This document shows positions 17,279 through 26,552 of a stretch of 64,000 bases of DNA, in pieces. The notes beneath the pieces are model-generated. The model was not told the DNA's origin, did not search any database, and saw only the letters and a list, made by a program, of their open reading frames with translations. Every line of letters starts with the position of its first letter. Position 1 is the stretch's first letter. Position numbers and translations under genes: made by a program. This DNA comes from Motiliproteus sp. MSK22-1 (GTDB taxonomy: Bacteria > Pseudomonadota > Gammaproteobacteria > Pseudomonadales > Balneatricaceae). The stretch spans positions 1 to 64,000 of the forward strand of contig NZ_MIEQ01000046.1 of assembly GCF_001968815.1 (NCBI RefSeq), in the 5' to 3' direction.

Positions 17279-17486
17279 AGATAGACTCTAATTTAGTTGT
17301 CAAATGCCGGTTGTCAGACAGTTGGACGGCAGTTTAATAAACAGGGCTAATGTTAAACTATCTTTGCTTCTCAGGGCATCAGGATAACGGCAATAACAGC
17401 AATAAAAATCTTAACCAGTCAAAGACGTGCAGAGCTAATACTGCTAAAGTTTGATTAAACTTAGTCTGGCTTAATCAGTTATTTTT

Positions 17487-17504
17487 TATGACACTGCTGT
17501 CATA
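17487..17504. promoter_or_regulatory. TATGACA palindrome upstream of the Zn-ribbon gene
   Basis: TATGACA-CTGC-TGTCATA is a perfect dyad with 7-bp arms, 70 bp before the GTG start of the following gene. It could be an operator or a hairpin in the 5' leader. A second, weaker dyad (AAGTTT-GATT-AAACTT, 17447-17462) lies upstream. I assign no regulator. Confidence 0.35.
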
Positions 17505-17573
17505 GGATGCTGTTCTAAAAAACGGGTTTCTACCGACGGCAGTATAAATAATGATCATCGCTTGGGGGATATC

Positions 17574-17972
17574 GTGGCCAAAGGGCTTCGTCAACATCAA
17601 CATCGCAACCAGGGCTTAAATGCCTTTGGGAAGGAGCTTACTCGGCGCTCAGGTTCCTGCTGTGAACTTTGTGAGGCCTGTAACGTAAAACTTGTTATTC
17701 ATGAAGTTCCACCGATCCCCTCAGAACCTCAGCTGGAGCACTGCCTGTTCGCTTGTGAAGAGTGTGCGCTGCAGATCAATACACCCAAGCGTCGGGATGT
17801 AAGTCATTGGCACTGTCTCTCCAAAGCTGTTTGGAGTCCGGTGCCTGCTGTGCAGGTTATGGCGGTCTGGATGGCGCGACAGTTATCTGATGAGGCCTGG
17901 GTCAAGGAATTACTGGAACAGTTATACCTCCAGCCCGAAATTGAATCATGGGTAGACCAGATTGACGACTGA
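17574..17972 (+). CDS. PhnA-like zinc-ribbon protein
   Basis: A 132-aa protein with two Cys clusters: CCELCEAC (29-36) and CLFACEEC (57-64), the pattern of a PhnA-type zinc ribbon. HEVPP between the clusters is typical of that family. Despite the historic name, family members have no proven phosphonate role. The start is GTG 17574 with GGGGGA (17564-17569) just upstream; an in-frame TTG at 17562 would run through that site. Its last 11 nt overlap the TTG start of the HAD phosphatase, so the two are co-translated. Confidence 0.8.
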   Translation: MAKGLRQHQHRNQGLNAFGKELTRRSGSCCELCEACNVKLVIHEVPPIPSEPQLEHCLFACEECALQINTPKRRDVSHWHCLSKAVWSPVPAVQVMAVWMARQLSDEAWVKELLEQLYLQPEIESWVDQIDD

Positions 17973-18591
17973 CTTGATTAGGTTTCGCGCTCTGCTGGAT
18001 CGTCGTTATTGGATCTTTGATCTGGATGGAACGATCACAAAGCCTGTTCACGACTTTGTGGCTATTCGTAAAGCTCTCGGGGTCCCCGAAGCGACTGGTA
18101 TTCTGGAATATATAGCGAGCCAGCCGGAACCTGAGAAAACTTCTCTCAATAGGAAACTGTCATCCATTGAAAGAAACCTGGCAGAGCAGGCCGAGCCGAC
18201 CCCCGGTGTTCTGAAATTACTGCATCAGTTGTCTGAGCAGGGGCGGGTGTTAGCCATCCTGACCCGAAATCAACGAGAGTGTGTTGATATCAGTTTGCAG
18301 CGTCTGGGTGTCCGTCAACTCTTTGCGGATGCTGCTATCATCGCCTGTGAGGATGCGGCTCCAAAACCTGATCCCGAGGGTGTTAAGAAACTCCTCAATA
18401 GCTGGCAAACCAGTCCGGATAACTGCTTGATCGTTGGGGACTTTTTATATGACCTCCAGGCGGGTGCTGAGTCGGCTATAGCGACAGTGCATTACGGTGC
18501 CGATCGCCCAGAGCGCTGGCCCGAACTGACAGATGCGGTTGTTGAGGATTTTACTGTGCTCACACGGATGCTGAGTGACAGCCCTGGCTAA
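17962..18591 (+). CDS. HAD-family phosphatase
   Basis: Haloacid dehalogenase superfamily hydrolase of 209 aa. Motif I is FDLDGTIT (D20, D22), motif II ILTRN, motif III includes the Lys of APKPDPEG, and motif IV is VGDFLYDLQAG. A small helical cap lies between motifs I and II, similar to phosphoglycolate phosphatase and pyrophosphatase PpaX. The substrate cannot be read from sequence. No ATG is available: TTG 17962 (overlapping the previous gene) or TTG 17974 must serve. It ends directly next to the stop of the convergent TraB gene, with no spacer. Confidence 0.85.
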   Translation: MTTDLIRFRALLDRRYWIFDLDGTITKPVHDFVAIRKALGVPEATGILEYIASQPEPEKTSLNRKLSSIERNLAEQAEPTPGVLKLLHQLSEQGRVLAILTRNQRECVDISLQRLGVRQLFADAAIIACEDAAPKPDPEGVKKLLNSWQTSPDNCLIVGDFLYDLQAGAESAIATVHYGADRPERWPELTDAVVEDFTVLTRMLSDSPG

Positions 18592-19542
18592 TCAGCGATT
18601 GACACGAGTAACCTGATAACCTTTTTTTTGTAGCAATTTCTGAATTCCACTCGCTCCGCTGTAGTGAGCTGCGCCCACTGCAAAGAAGTAACTGTTTTGA
18701 GGTTGTTGTTGCAATAATTTTGAAATTCGCTCAGCCATTCTTAGATTACGGTCAACTAACAAACGCTGATTAAGTTTATTTGCCAGGGCTGGCGACAGTG
18801 ACAACTGAGATTCCATTAAAGTGGAGAAATTATCAGGGTTGCCAGATCGATAGGCCTGATAGGTTTCCTCCATTACTGAGGTGCCTTGCTCTTGGGCTTT
18901 TTCCATATAGTCGAGGGTCGAGTCCAGCAATAGTAAGTTTTCCTGTTGACTGAATGACTCAAAGACTCCGGATTGTTCTTCGATAGTTTCCAGTCCTCCT
19001 ACCTGTTTTCCTTTAAATGAGGCGATTTGAAACAGGCGCATATCCATTGGAACCAGACTTCCATGGGCAATCTGATCTTCAAGTAACGCAAGTGTTGCGG
19101 TGAATGCCCATAGTTTCAATTTTGAGAATACACTAAGGGATAAACCCGGATGAATGTTGTCGAGTATGCGATTGATCCGTTGTTGTCTGTGTTGTGAAAG
19201 CGTGTTTTGCAGCGAGCTGTTATCGGAGCTGATGAATAACTGAGTCGCTTGAAGAAGCACTTCCGGAGTCATTTCGAGTTCACCGTAAAAAGCATCAGAT
19301 TGTTCAAAACTGTGGGTGACAACGTCCGGCAACGTATTCAGTTCAGGATGAGCACTGTGAATAGTGCCAAAAAGAAAAGAGGGGTTGAAACCAGGTTTTT
19401 CTACACGCCAAAGATAAGGGTTGTTCTCTTGTCCCTGTGCTCGACTATGGGTCGTCAGGATCAAAGGTAACAACAACAGAAGTGCGAGTTTTGGTAGAGA
19501 TAAACGATGCAGACTTTTGAATTCTGATAACTGAAAAGTCAT
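18592..19542 (-). CDS. TraB/GumN family protein
   Basis: A 316-aa exported or lipid-anchored protein with a hydrophobic leader (LALLLLLPLILTTHSRA, about 19-35). Family motifs are LFGTIHSAHPELNTLP near the N-terminus and FAVGAAHYSGASGIQKLL near the C-terminus. TraB/GumN proteins belong to the EreA/Tiki-like fold, often predicted metal-dependent proteases, but bacterial functions are unclear. Start ATG 19540-19542 has AAGGAT 7 nt upstream; a longer ORF to 19677 overlaps ppsR and lacks support. It follows ppsR by 46 bp on the same strand, so they may be co-transcribed. Confidence 0.82.
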   Translation of the reverse strand: MTFQLSEFKSLHRLSLPKLALLLLLPLILTTHSRAQGQENNPYLWRVEKPGFNPSFLFGTIHSAHPELNTLPDVVTHSFEQSDAFYGELEMTPEVLLQATQLFISSDNSSLQNTLSQHRQQRINRILDNIHPGLSLSVFSKLKLWAFTATLALLEDQIAHGSLVPMDMRLFQIASFKGKQVGGLETIEEQSGVFESFSQQENLLLLDSTLDYMEKAQEQGTSVMEETYQAYRSGNPDNFSTLMESQLSLSPALANKLNQRLLVDRNLRMAERISKLLQQQPQNSYFFAVGAAHYSGASGIQKLLQKKGYQVTRVNR

Positions 19543-19588
19543 TTTAATATCCTTATATTTCAAATAAATAAAATGATTTTTTGATCTT

Positions 19589-20407
19589 TTACTTGAATCT
19601 TCGCCTAAGCCCTGCTTCGGCAATGATGCGCGTGGATACTTCTTCAATTGAGAGGTTGCTGGTATCCAGGTAATCAATGCGATTAAGGGTTAACATTGCT
19701 TCTGCATCTTCTACTTCCCGGAGGCATTGTCTAAGGCTTGCATAGCGGCTGTTAGGTCGCCTTTCGTTTCGAATCGCTGATAACATTTCGGCCTCCAGAC
19801 TAAGACCGAAAAGCTTTTCCCTGTACGGCTGTAGTAGTTTTGGTATTTGAGTCTCGTCAAGGTCATCTTCAGTTAGAGGGTAGTTTGCTGCGTAAATACC
19901 AAACTGTAAGGCTAAGTATAGGCAAGTTGGAGTCTTTCCAGTGCGGGAAACCCCGATAAGAATAATGTCTGCCTTTTGATACCCTCTTGAAGAGGCTCCA
20001 TCATCGTTTTCCAGCGCAAAATTAACGGCATTTACTCTTTCTTTTGAAATTGTGCTTCTAAGGGCCGAGCGTCCCTGACCGGTTGCGTTATCGGGTTTTG
20101 TTCCCAGTTCGGTTTCCAGGGCAGGCATAAACGAGCTGAAAATATCAATTGTTAAGCCGTTGCTTTGCTTGAGAATATCTCTAAGTTTTTCATCGGCCAG
20201 GGTATACATTACAACGGGACGCAGACCGGTCTCGCTTGCACACTGATTTACCTGCTTGACAGCTTGTTCGGCTTTTTGAATTGAATCGATATAAGGCAGC
20301 GTGGTACGAGAAAATTCAATATCCTTGAACTGTGCTAACAGACTTCTTCCTAATGCTACCGCAGTGATACCGGTACCATCGGAGATAAAAAATGCTGTGC
20401 GTTGCAT
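19589..20407 (-). CDS. ppsR: PEP synthase regulatory protein (PpsR)
   Basis: Bifunctional kinase/pyrophosphorylase (DUF299 family) that inactivates PEP synthase by ADP-dependent phosphorylation of a Thr next to the catalytic His and reactivates it with phosphate. The 272-aa protein has the P-loop GVSRTGKT (152-159), the N-terminal FISDGTGITA and the conserved NFALENDDG and NYPLTEDDL segments. It is divergent from ppsA, separated by 196 bp, the usual enzyme-regulator pairing. Confidence 0.95.
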   Translation of the reverse strand: MQRTAFFISDGTGITAVALGRSLLAQFKDIEFSRTTLPYIDSIQKAEQAVKQVNQCASETGLRPVVMYTLADEKLRDILKQSNGLTIDIFSSFMPALETELGTKPDNATGQGRSALRSTISKERVNAVNFALENDDGASSRGYQKADIILIGVSRTGKTPTCLYLALQFGIYAANYPLTEDDLDETQIPKLLQPYREKLFGLSLEAEMLSAIRNERRPNSRYASLRQCLREVEDAEAMLTLNRIDYLDTSNLSIEEVSTRIIAEAGLRRRFK

Positions 20408-20554
20408 GGATGCTCTCTATATTGAATAGGTAGATAGATCATCAGGTCAGCGGAATAATCAGCTGTACCTGTATTCTGCTCTGGCAATGGTGTTTAAGAT
20501 ACCTCTATTCAGAAGCTGTTAGGAATCAACAGTATCCAGATGCCAGGATGGTAG

Positions 20555-20560
20555 TATAAT
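20555..20560 (+). promoter_or_regulatory. Possible ppsA -10 element
   Basis: A consensus TATAAT lies 44 bp before the ppsA start within the ppsR-ppsA intergenic region. I see no good -35 at 17-bp spacing, so this is only suggestive. Confidence 0.3.
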
Positions 20561-20603
20561 CCGCTGCGCTGATTAAGCGATCTGTGGAAAGATAAGGGGA
20601 GAG

Positions 20604-23048
20604 TTGTTGGGCAACTATATAGCTGATTTTGGACATTTGGGCTTGGCTGATCTGGAGCAGGTCGGAAGCAAAAATGCATACCATGGAGAGATGCTACAAC
20701 AACTCTCGGTTGCTGGAGTTAATGTCCCTCCCGGTTTTGCGACGACGGCTGCTGCCTATCGTGATTTTCTTTCTCAGAGTGGTTTGGATAACCGGATAGA
20801 GAAACTGTTGGATAATCTGGATGTTGAGGACATGCATCTGTTATCTGAAGCGGGAGCAACGATCAGGCAATGGATTTTGGAAACGCCGCTGCAGCCACAA
20901 CTGGATCAGCAAATAGGCGAGGCTCTGGTTTCATTACCAGGGCTCGGATCAAATGTTCCTGTTGCCGTTCGCTCTTCAGCCATTGCAGAAGAATTACCAG
21001 AAGCTTCTTTTGCCGGTCAGCAGGAAACCTATCTGAATATAGCCGGGCTGGAAAACGTTAAGCTGGCGATTAAGCAGGTTTTCGCCTCATTATTTAATGA
21101 CCGTTCGATTGCTTACCGGGTCCACCGCTGCATTCCCCACAAGGACGTAGCGCTTTCTGCTGGTATACAACGCATGGTCCGCAGTGAAACCGGTTCCAGT
21201 GGTGTGATGTACACTCTGGACACTGAGTCAGGGTTCCGAAATCTTATCTTTATTAATGCGGTTTACGGATTGGCAGAGCCGGTTATTCAGGGGCAGGTTA
21301 ATCCCGATGAATTTTATGTCAGCAAATCAATTTTAATAGCTAAGCGGCCTGCTGTTTTAAGTAGGAATCTGGGCAGAAAGTCCATCAAAATGATCCATAC
21401 TGATCAGCATCTGGTCGGCGAGTCAGTTACTACGATCAAGTCCAGTGCCGAAGAGAGAGCAAGCTTTTGTCTTAATGATTCGGAAGTCCTGCGCCTCGCT
21501 GAACTGGGACTGGACATAGAAAATCATTTTGGCAGCCCCATGGAAATTGAATGGGCCAAGGATGGGGACGATGGGCAACTTTATATACTTCAAGCCCGGC
21601 CTGAACAGGCAAAAAATACATCTGAAAGCTATTCCAATGAAGGAAATTCGAATGGAAGCAGCTCCAGAGTCGTTGAGCGTTATCTGTTGAAAGAGACCGG
21701 CCGCGTTTTGACCGAAGGCCGTAGTGTTGGACAGCGCATTGGTAGTGGTCCCGTGCGAGTTATCAGAGACAGGGAAGAGCTGAATGGTATCCGCCCAGGT
21801 GATGTCATGGTAACCGACATGACTGATCCAGAGTGGGAGCCTGTGATGAGGCGGCTCTCTGGTATCGTGACTAATCGTGGCGGTCGCACCTGCCATGCGG
21901 CGATTATTGCCAGAGAACTGGGGATACCCGCTATCGTCGGTTGTGGTGATGCAACCAAGTACCTGAAAGAAGGAGAGTTGGTTACAGTATCCTGTGCCGA
22001 TGGTGATGTTGGTGTCTGCTATCAAGGGCGTCTGGATTTTGAGCACCACAGCAGTCGCGTGGATGCAATGCCAAAGTTACCATTCAAAATGATGATGAAC
22101 ATCGCTAACCCCGACAGGGCATATGACTTTCAGTCTCTGCCTAATGAAGGGGTTGGCTTGGCCAGATTGGAGTTCATTATTACGCGCATGATTGGTGTAC
22201 ATCCGAAGGCTCTGATTCACCATCAGGAGCAACCCCCGGAAATCAAGCGGGCTATTGATTTACGTATTGCCGGTTATCGGTCTCCAGAGCACTTTTATAT
22301 TGAAAAACTGGTGGAAGGGGTTTCCACTCTGGCTGTGGCATTTGCTGATAAGCCGGTGATTGTGCGCTTGTCCGATTTTAAATCCAATGAATACAGCTCT
22401 TTGATCGGTGGACGCCAGTACGAACTGAATGAAGAGAACCCAATGCTTGGGTTCCGCGGTGCTTCCCGCTATATCTCAGAATCATTTCGAGAATGTTTTG
22501 AGTTGGAGTGTCGGGCCATGAAGAAGGTCCGTGATGAGATGGGACTGACCAATGTGCAGCTGATGGTGCCCTTTGTCAGGACACTGGGGGAAGCAAAGCA
22601 GGTTGTTGAGTTATTGGAGCTTAATGGTCTAAAGCGGGGGGAAAACGGGCTCAAGTTGATTATGATGTGCGAATTGCCTTCAAACGCACTCTTGGCGGAC
22701 CAGTTCTTAGAGCAATTTGACGGGTTTTCCATTGGCTCAAATGATCTGACCCAGCTGACACTGGGGCTGGATCGGGACTCGGGTGTCGTGGCGCACCTGT
22801 TTGATGAACGGGACGAAGCGGTAAAGGCCCTGTTGGCACTGGCAATCCAGGCCTGTAAACGAGCGGGTAAGTACGTGGGGATTTGTGGCCAGGGGCCTTC
22901 AGATTATCCAGATTTTGCCAGTTGGTTGGTAGAACAGGGAATTGACAGTCTTAGCCTGAATCCTGACTCGGTGCTTGATACCTGGTTTTTCCTGGCCCAG
23001 CATAAGTCAGAAATTAAGTCGGTTAATGTTCAGAATGACCAGGGATAG
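20604..23048 (+). CDS. ppsA: Phosphoenolpyruvate synthase
   Basis: Converts pyruvate, ATP and water to PEP, AMP and phosphate for gluconeogenesis. The 814-aa protein has the N-terminal ATP-grasp domain (KNAYHGEM, PVAVRSSAIAEELPEASFAGQQ region) and the swivelling domain with catalytic H431 in GGRTCHAAIIARELG. The adjacent T429 is the expected PpsR target. The C-terminal PEP/pyruvate barrel contains GSNDLTQLTLGLDRDSG. The start is a TTG: 20604 or, better spaced from the AAGGGGAGAG ribosome-binding site, 20607. A linker of about 20 residues rich in Ser/Asn/Glu (around 337-356) is a mild oddity. E. coli PpsA is 792 aa. Confidence 0.95.
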   Translation: MLGNYIADFGHLGLADLEQVGSKNAYHGEMLQQLSVAGVNVPPGFATTAAAYRDFLSQSGLDNRIEKLLDNLDVEDMHLLSEAGATIRQWILETPLQPQLDQQIGEALVSLPGLGSNVPVAVRSSAIAEELPEASFAGQQETYLNIAGLENVKLAIKQVFASLFNDRSIAYRVHRCIPHKDVALSAGIQRMVRSETGSSGVMYTLDTESGFRNLIFINAVYGLAEPVIQGQVNPDEFYVSKSILIAKRPAVLSRNLGRKSIKMIHTDQHLVGESVTTIKSSAEERASFCLNDSEVLRLAELGLDIENHFGSPMEIEWAKDGDDGQLYILQARPEQAKNTSESYSNEGNSNGSSSRVVERYLLKETGRVLTEGRSVGQRIGSGPVRVIRDREELNGIRPGDVMVTDMTDPEWEPVMRRLSGIVTNRGGRTCHAAIIARELGIPAIVGCGDATKYLKEGELVTVSCADGDVGVCYQGRLDFEHHSSRVDAMPKLPFKMMMNIANPDRAYDFQSLPNEGVGLARLEFIITRMIGVHPKALIHHQEQPPEIKRAIDLRIAGYRSPEHFYIEKLVEGVSTLAVAFADKPVIVRLSDFKSNEYSSLIGGRQYELNEENPMLGFRGASRYISESFRECFELECRAMKKVRDEMGLTNVQLMVPFVRTLGEAKQVVELLELNGLKRGENGLKLIMMCELPSNALLADQFLEQFDGFSIGSNDLTQLTLGLDRDSGVVAHLFDERDEAVKALLALAIQACKRAGKYVGICGQGPSDYPDFASWLVEQGIDSLSLNPDSVLDTWFFLAQHKSEIKSVNVQNDQG

Positions 23049-23098
23049 CTACTTTTCATGTACGTCCCATATTGCTTTCTTTTTGACAGAAAAGGCTT

Positions 23099-23122
23099 CG
23101 CTCCCAAGGTTACCAGGGAGCG
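23099..23122. terminator. Possible hairpin terminator at the 3' end of the SBP gene
   Basis: CGCTCCC (23099-23105) pairs with GGGAGCG (23116-23122), overlapping the stop codon of the minus-strand gene. On the minus strand a short TTTT follows after six nucleotides; on the plus strand nothing T-rich follows. It may separate convergent ppsA and the next gene. Confidence 0.35.
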
Positions 23123-24015
23123 TTAAGCCCATGGTACTGCAAAGACTTTTTATTGATTTTTATCCGATGTTTACTGGGATAACCAATCTCCAGCTCATGA
23201 ATGGACTTTTTCTTATCCAAAATTGCTTTGATTCTTGGCATGACCAGCTCATCAATCATATCCCAGTAGTCAGTGCTTAGCGCGGCGACAGCCCCTCGGG
23301 AAACCCCGCGGGAGTTAAAGGAGTACACGGGGATACTCCTGGCAATTTGAGTGATATCTTCAATATTCATATAAATCTTTCCGCTGGATGTGGCGATGAT
23401 CGCATCACTGCCAGCATCCAACAGATACTTTGTTGCTTCCTGCAAATCTTCTTTTTTCCCAATGCGGCGATATCGAAAACCGATGCCGAGATCAAGGCAG
23501 GCTTGCCTGGATTCCCGGGCCTCAGCTTGCATTGACCTATTGGTGCTATCAAAAATAAATCCCAGTTTTTTAATGTCTGGCTGGATTCGAAGAAATAGCT
23601 GCAACTGTTTTTTGACCGGAACATAGTAAGTTGCTCCGGTAAAATTGCGATCAGTTCCACCTCTATCCTGAATTGAAAATACTTTGGGATTGTTTACGTT
23701 GGTAAAAACAAAGGGGGTTTTTCGTAGATAATGTCGGGCGAGTAGCATGGCGTCGGTGGTAATTGTTACGATAAGATCCCATTGTTGGGTATCCAGATCC
23801 TGTAACATTTTTATAGCATTTTCACCGTCGCCCCCTGCGCTGAGGTATTTGATCTCAATATCCGGTTTCCAGAGCTTGAGTTGGTGCTGGAGATAAGGGG
23901 CAACACCAGGGTTCTCTGGCGTACGAGCGTCATAGTCAAAAATTGCGATTCTGCCGGCAGCAAATAACTGGCCTTGAAAAATAAAGAAAAAACAGAATGC
24001 GATTAAAACTCTCAT
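23110..24015 (-). CDS. ABC transporter substrate-binding protein (PF04392-like)
   Basis: A 301-aa periplasmic protein with a signal peptide (LIAFCFFFIFQGQLFA). It has the two-lobed layout of the ABC_sub_bind (TrpX-like) family: an N-lobe ending in DLIVTITTDAMLLARHYL, FVFTNVNNPKVF at the hinge, and a C-lobe with LGFIFDSTNRS and SDAIIATSSGKIYMN. No permease or ATPase gene is next to it, so it may work with a remote transporter or feed a sensor. ATG 24013-24015 is preferred; an in-frame GTG at 24021 adds two residues. Ligand unknown. The 288-bp upstream gap contains a repeated GTTACTTCAG (24138-24147 and 24155-24164) but no gene. Confidence 0.78.
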   Translation of the reverse strand: MRVLIAFCFFFIFQGQLFAAGRIAIFDYDARTPENPGVAPYLQHQLKLWKPDIEIKYLSAGGDGENAIKMLQDLDTQQWDLIVTITTDAMLLARHYLRKTPFVFTNVNNPKVFSIQDRGGTDRNFTGATYYVPVKKQLQLFLRIQPDIKKLGFIFDSTNRSMQAEARESRQACLDLGIGFRYRRIGKKEDLQEATKYLLDAGSDAIIATSSGKIYMNIEDITQIARSIPVYSFNSRGVSRGAVAALSTDYWDMIDELVMPRIKAILDKKKSIHELEIGYPSKHRIKINKKSLQYHGLNAPW

Positions 24016-24303
24016 AAGCACCTGCTTAAACCGCCCAGTTTAGTGCGGCAAGGCTTTCGGTTATATTGATGCAGGCTATGACAACAGCAAACAAACAACA
24101 TAAACTTTGCCTGATTACAGATATAGTCTGTTTCACAGTTACTTCAGATTATAGGTTACTTCAGGAGTATCGTTACTATCGAAGGCGGACATGGACTTTC
24201 CCAGAGGGCCTATAGCACCGACGAACCTTACTTCTGGAAAAACATAACTGACAGTATTCATAGAAAATGTAATAGCAACTTAATGTAGAAAGGGATCAAA
24301 AAC

Positions 24304-24789
24304 GTGGAAGATCTACTACCGGAGCTTTGTGACAAATTTCCCGAACAGGTCAATGTTCTTGAGCCGATGTTTGGCAACTATGGGGGGCGGGAAGCCTTTG
24401 GCGGGGAAATCGTCACGATAAAGGCATTTGAAGATAATTCTCTGGTCCGAGAGCAGGTCGCTCTGCCAGGACAGGGAAAGGTTTTGGTCGTTGATGGTGG
24501 CGGGTCCATGCGACGAGCCATGCTCGGTGATATGCTGGCTGAAAAAGCTGCACAGAATGGCTGGGAAGGTATTGTCATTAATGGCTGCATCCGTGATGTC
24601 AACGTGATCGGTGAAACCGACATCGGTGTGCAGGCACTAGGCGCCCATCCGATGAAAACGGAAAAGCGTGGTTTGGGGGATCTTAATGTCCCGGTGACTT
24701 TTGCTGGAGTGACCTGTCAGCCCGGTCACTACCTGTACGCCGATAACAATGGTGTTCTGGTATCTCCGGTGCCGCTTTCGTTGGATTAG
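24304..24789 (+). CDS. rraA: Regulator of RNase E activity A
   Basis: A 161-aa homotrimeric protein that binds RNase E and slows mRNA decay in E. coli. Recognisable features are the N-terminal [55 protein letters not shown] and [11 protein letters not shown]. Length equals E. coli RraA (161 aa). The start codon is GTG 24304 with AAGGGAT about 8 nt upstream. It is convergent with the CoA-transferase gene (24 bp apart). Confidence 0.94.
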   Translation: MEDLLPELCDKFPEQVNVLEPMFGNYGGREAFGGEIVTIKAFEDNSLVREQVALPGQGKVLVVDGGGSMRRAMLGDMLAEKAAQNGWEGIVINGCIRDVNVIGETDIGVQALGAHPMKTEKRGLGDLNVPVTFAGVTCQPGHYLYADNNGVLVSPVPLSLD

Positions 24790-24813
24790 TATGCAGGCCT
24801 TTCTTATGCGCTG

Positions 24814-26478
24814 TTAGCCAGAAACTAACTCCCGTTGCGCCTGTAAGAACGCTTTTCGAAGATGGTGAATACCTGTGCTGCCCGGATGTTTCAGATTCAT
24901 CGGTCCTGGACGATAGATGCGATGATCTGACAGGCACAGGCTGTTTGCGATCTTCGGGGAAAAATCCATCCTCCTGAGAATATCATTCTCCAGGTTGATA
25001 CCGGGGGCTATTTCGATTAACTCCAACCCGCTTGCGGTTAATCGGAAAACGCAGCGCTCGGTAATATAATAAACCTTCTGACCACATTCCAAGGCATACT
25101 GACCACTGAAAGTAAGGTGCTCTATTTCATCTACAAACTTGTGACTTGCTTCAGTATCGATTGTTGTTTGCTTATCAGCATCAAGTTGTTCTGGTTTAGG
25201 AATTTCTAAAGCCGACTTATCCGAATTAATAGCAACCTGTTGCTTGCCACACAGAAATGTTCCCATAAAGTAAATCTCACGGGCACTCTGACTGATATTG
25301 ATAAAACCACCGGCGCCTGCAATGCGATTGCCGAAGCGACTTACGTTAACATCTCCGGATCGATTAACCTGAGCCATCCCCAGAAAGGCTTGATCCAGCC
25401 CACCACCATCATAGAAATCAAACTGTGCCGGTTGATCGACAATGGCTTCAGGGTTAACAACCGCCCCAAAACTTAAACCGGAAGCGGGCAAACCTCCGAT
25501 ACCGCCCGGTTCGATGGTAATGGTGACATCATTGAGCATTTTTTCTTCCGAAGCGACGGCCGCAAGTGCTTCCGGCATACCGATGCCTAAATTAATAGTG
25601 GCATTGCTTTTAAGCTCCATCAGCGCACGACGAGCGATCAGTTTTCGTTGATCCAAAGGTGCAGGTGGGAGTACCGGGTCTGCTTTTACCTCTCCTGTAT
25701 AAGAGGGGTTGTAAGCTTCCGCAAATGTTTGCCAATGAAGCTCAGACGGAGCAACTACAATTTGATCAACCATTATCGCCGGAATTTTAATCATGCTGGC
25801 TGGCAGCTGGTGCTGTTGGGTTAGCCTTTCAACCTGAACAATGACTTTTCCGCCACTGTTTCGAACCGCCTGAGCGATGGCCAGACTTTCGAGTGGCAGG
25901 GCTTCCCGTTCCATACTGATATTTCCCTGTGGATCAGCAGTAGTGCCTCTTAAAAAAGCCACTTGTATAGGAAAGGACTTGTAAAACAGGAACTCTTCTT
26001 CGTTGATCTTGATAAGATCAACAATGGGTTCGGTTGTGACATCATTCAGCCGTCCTCCATCAAGACGCGGGTCGACAAATGTATGCTTTCCGATATGAGT
26101 AATGCTGCCTGGGCGACCGGCTGCTATATCCCGGAATAAATGACATATAACGCCCTGAGGCAGATTGTAGGCTTCTATCTTGTTTTCTCTGGCAAGTTTT
26201 CCAAGGCCTGGAACCAGCCCCCAGTGTCCACCGATAACACGTTTGATCAACCCCTCGTGTGCCAGGTGATTTAATCCTCGATGGTGTCCGTCTCCTTGAC
26301 CGGCTGCATAAACAAGGCACAGATCCCGAGGTGCGTTTTCCGTCTTAAAGCGTTGTTCCAGGGCTGTGGCCAGCAGCTCCGGGAAACCAACGCCTACAAA
26401 CCCTGCAGTCGCTATGGTATCACCGGCTTTGACCAGACTTACTGCTTGAGCAGCGGTAACTATTTTCGAAGCAGCCAT
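24814..26478 (-). CDS. Acetate/propionate-type CoA-transferase (YdiF-like)
   Basis: Class I CoA-transferase with alpha and beta halves fused in one 554-aa chain. It moves CoA between short-chain acyl-CoAs and free acids through a glutamyl-CoA intermediate. The catalytic Glu is E323 in TITIEPGGIGG, matching the position in C. propionicum Pct and E. coli YdiF. The N-half has the family GFVGVGFPELL, the C-half NLGIGMPEALA. ATG 26476-26478 is chosen, with AAGGG 7 nt upstream; a TTG two codons earlier is less likely. A segment at about 431-450 (LEIPKPEQLDADKQTTIDTE) is an extra loop. A sigma-54 activator lies 0.5 kb upstream on the same strand and may control it. Substrate is inferred only as a short-chain fatty acid. 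Confidence 0.87.
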   Translation of the reverse strand: MAASKIVTAAQAVSLVKAGDTIATAGFVGVGFPELLATALEQRFKTENAPRDLCLVYAAGQGDGHHRGLNHLAHEGLIKRVIGGHWGLVPGLGKLARENKIEAYNLPQGVICHLFRDIAAGRPGSITHIGKHTFVDPRLDGGRLNDVTTEPIVDLIKINEEEFLFYKSFPIQVAFLRGTTADPQGNISMEREALPLESLAIAQAVRNSGGKVIVQVERLTQQHQLPASMIKIPAIMVDQIVVAPSELHWQTFAEAYNPSYTGEVKADPVLPPAPLDQRKLIARRALMELKSNATINLGIGMPEALAAVASEEKMLNDVTITIEPGGIGGLPASGLSFGAVVNPEAIVDQPAQFDFYDGGGLDQAFLGMAQVNRSGDVNVSRFGNRIAGAGGFINISQSAREIYFMGTFLCGKQQVAINSDKSALEIPKPEQLDADKQTTIDTEASHKFVDEIEHLTFSGQYALECGQKVYYITERCVFRLTASGLELIEIAPGINLENDILRRMDFSPKIANSLCLSDHRIYRPGPMNLKHPGSTGIHHLRKAFLQAQRELVSG

Positions 26479-26523
26479 AAGCAAACCCTTGTTGATCCGT
26501 TCAGCGTTTGGATTGTCCAGTCT

Positions 26524-26547
26524 ATCAATTTATCAATTTATCATTTT
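26524..26547. repeat. 8-bp tandem repeat, three copies
   Basis: ATCAATTT occurs twice in tandem (26524-26539), followed by the one-mismatch copy ATCATTTT (26540-26547), in the gap between the CoA-transferase start and the small upstream gene. It is AT-rich and slippage-prone and may alter promoter spacing. Confidence 0.6.
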
Positions 26548-26552
26548 AGTTC

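Noticed and set aside
17445-17471. TAAAGTTT with 11-bp spacing as a FliA promoter
   Set aside because: The -35-like half is perfect, but the -10 (GTCTGGCT) does not resemble GCCGATAA.
19543-19677. Longer N-terminus of the TraB-like protein overlapping ppsR
   Set aside because: The AAGGAT ribosome-binding site and the hydrophobic leader support ATG 19542.
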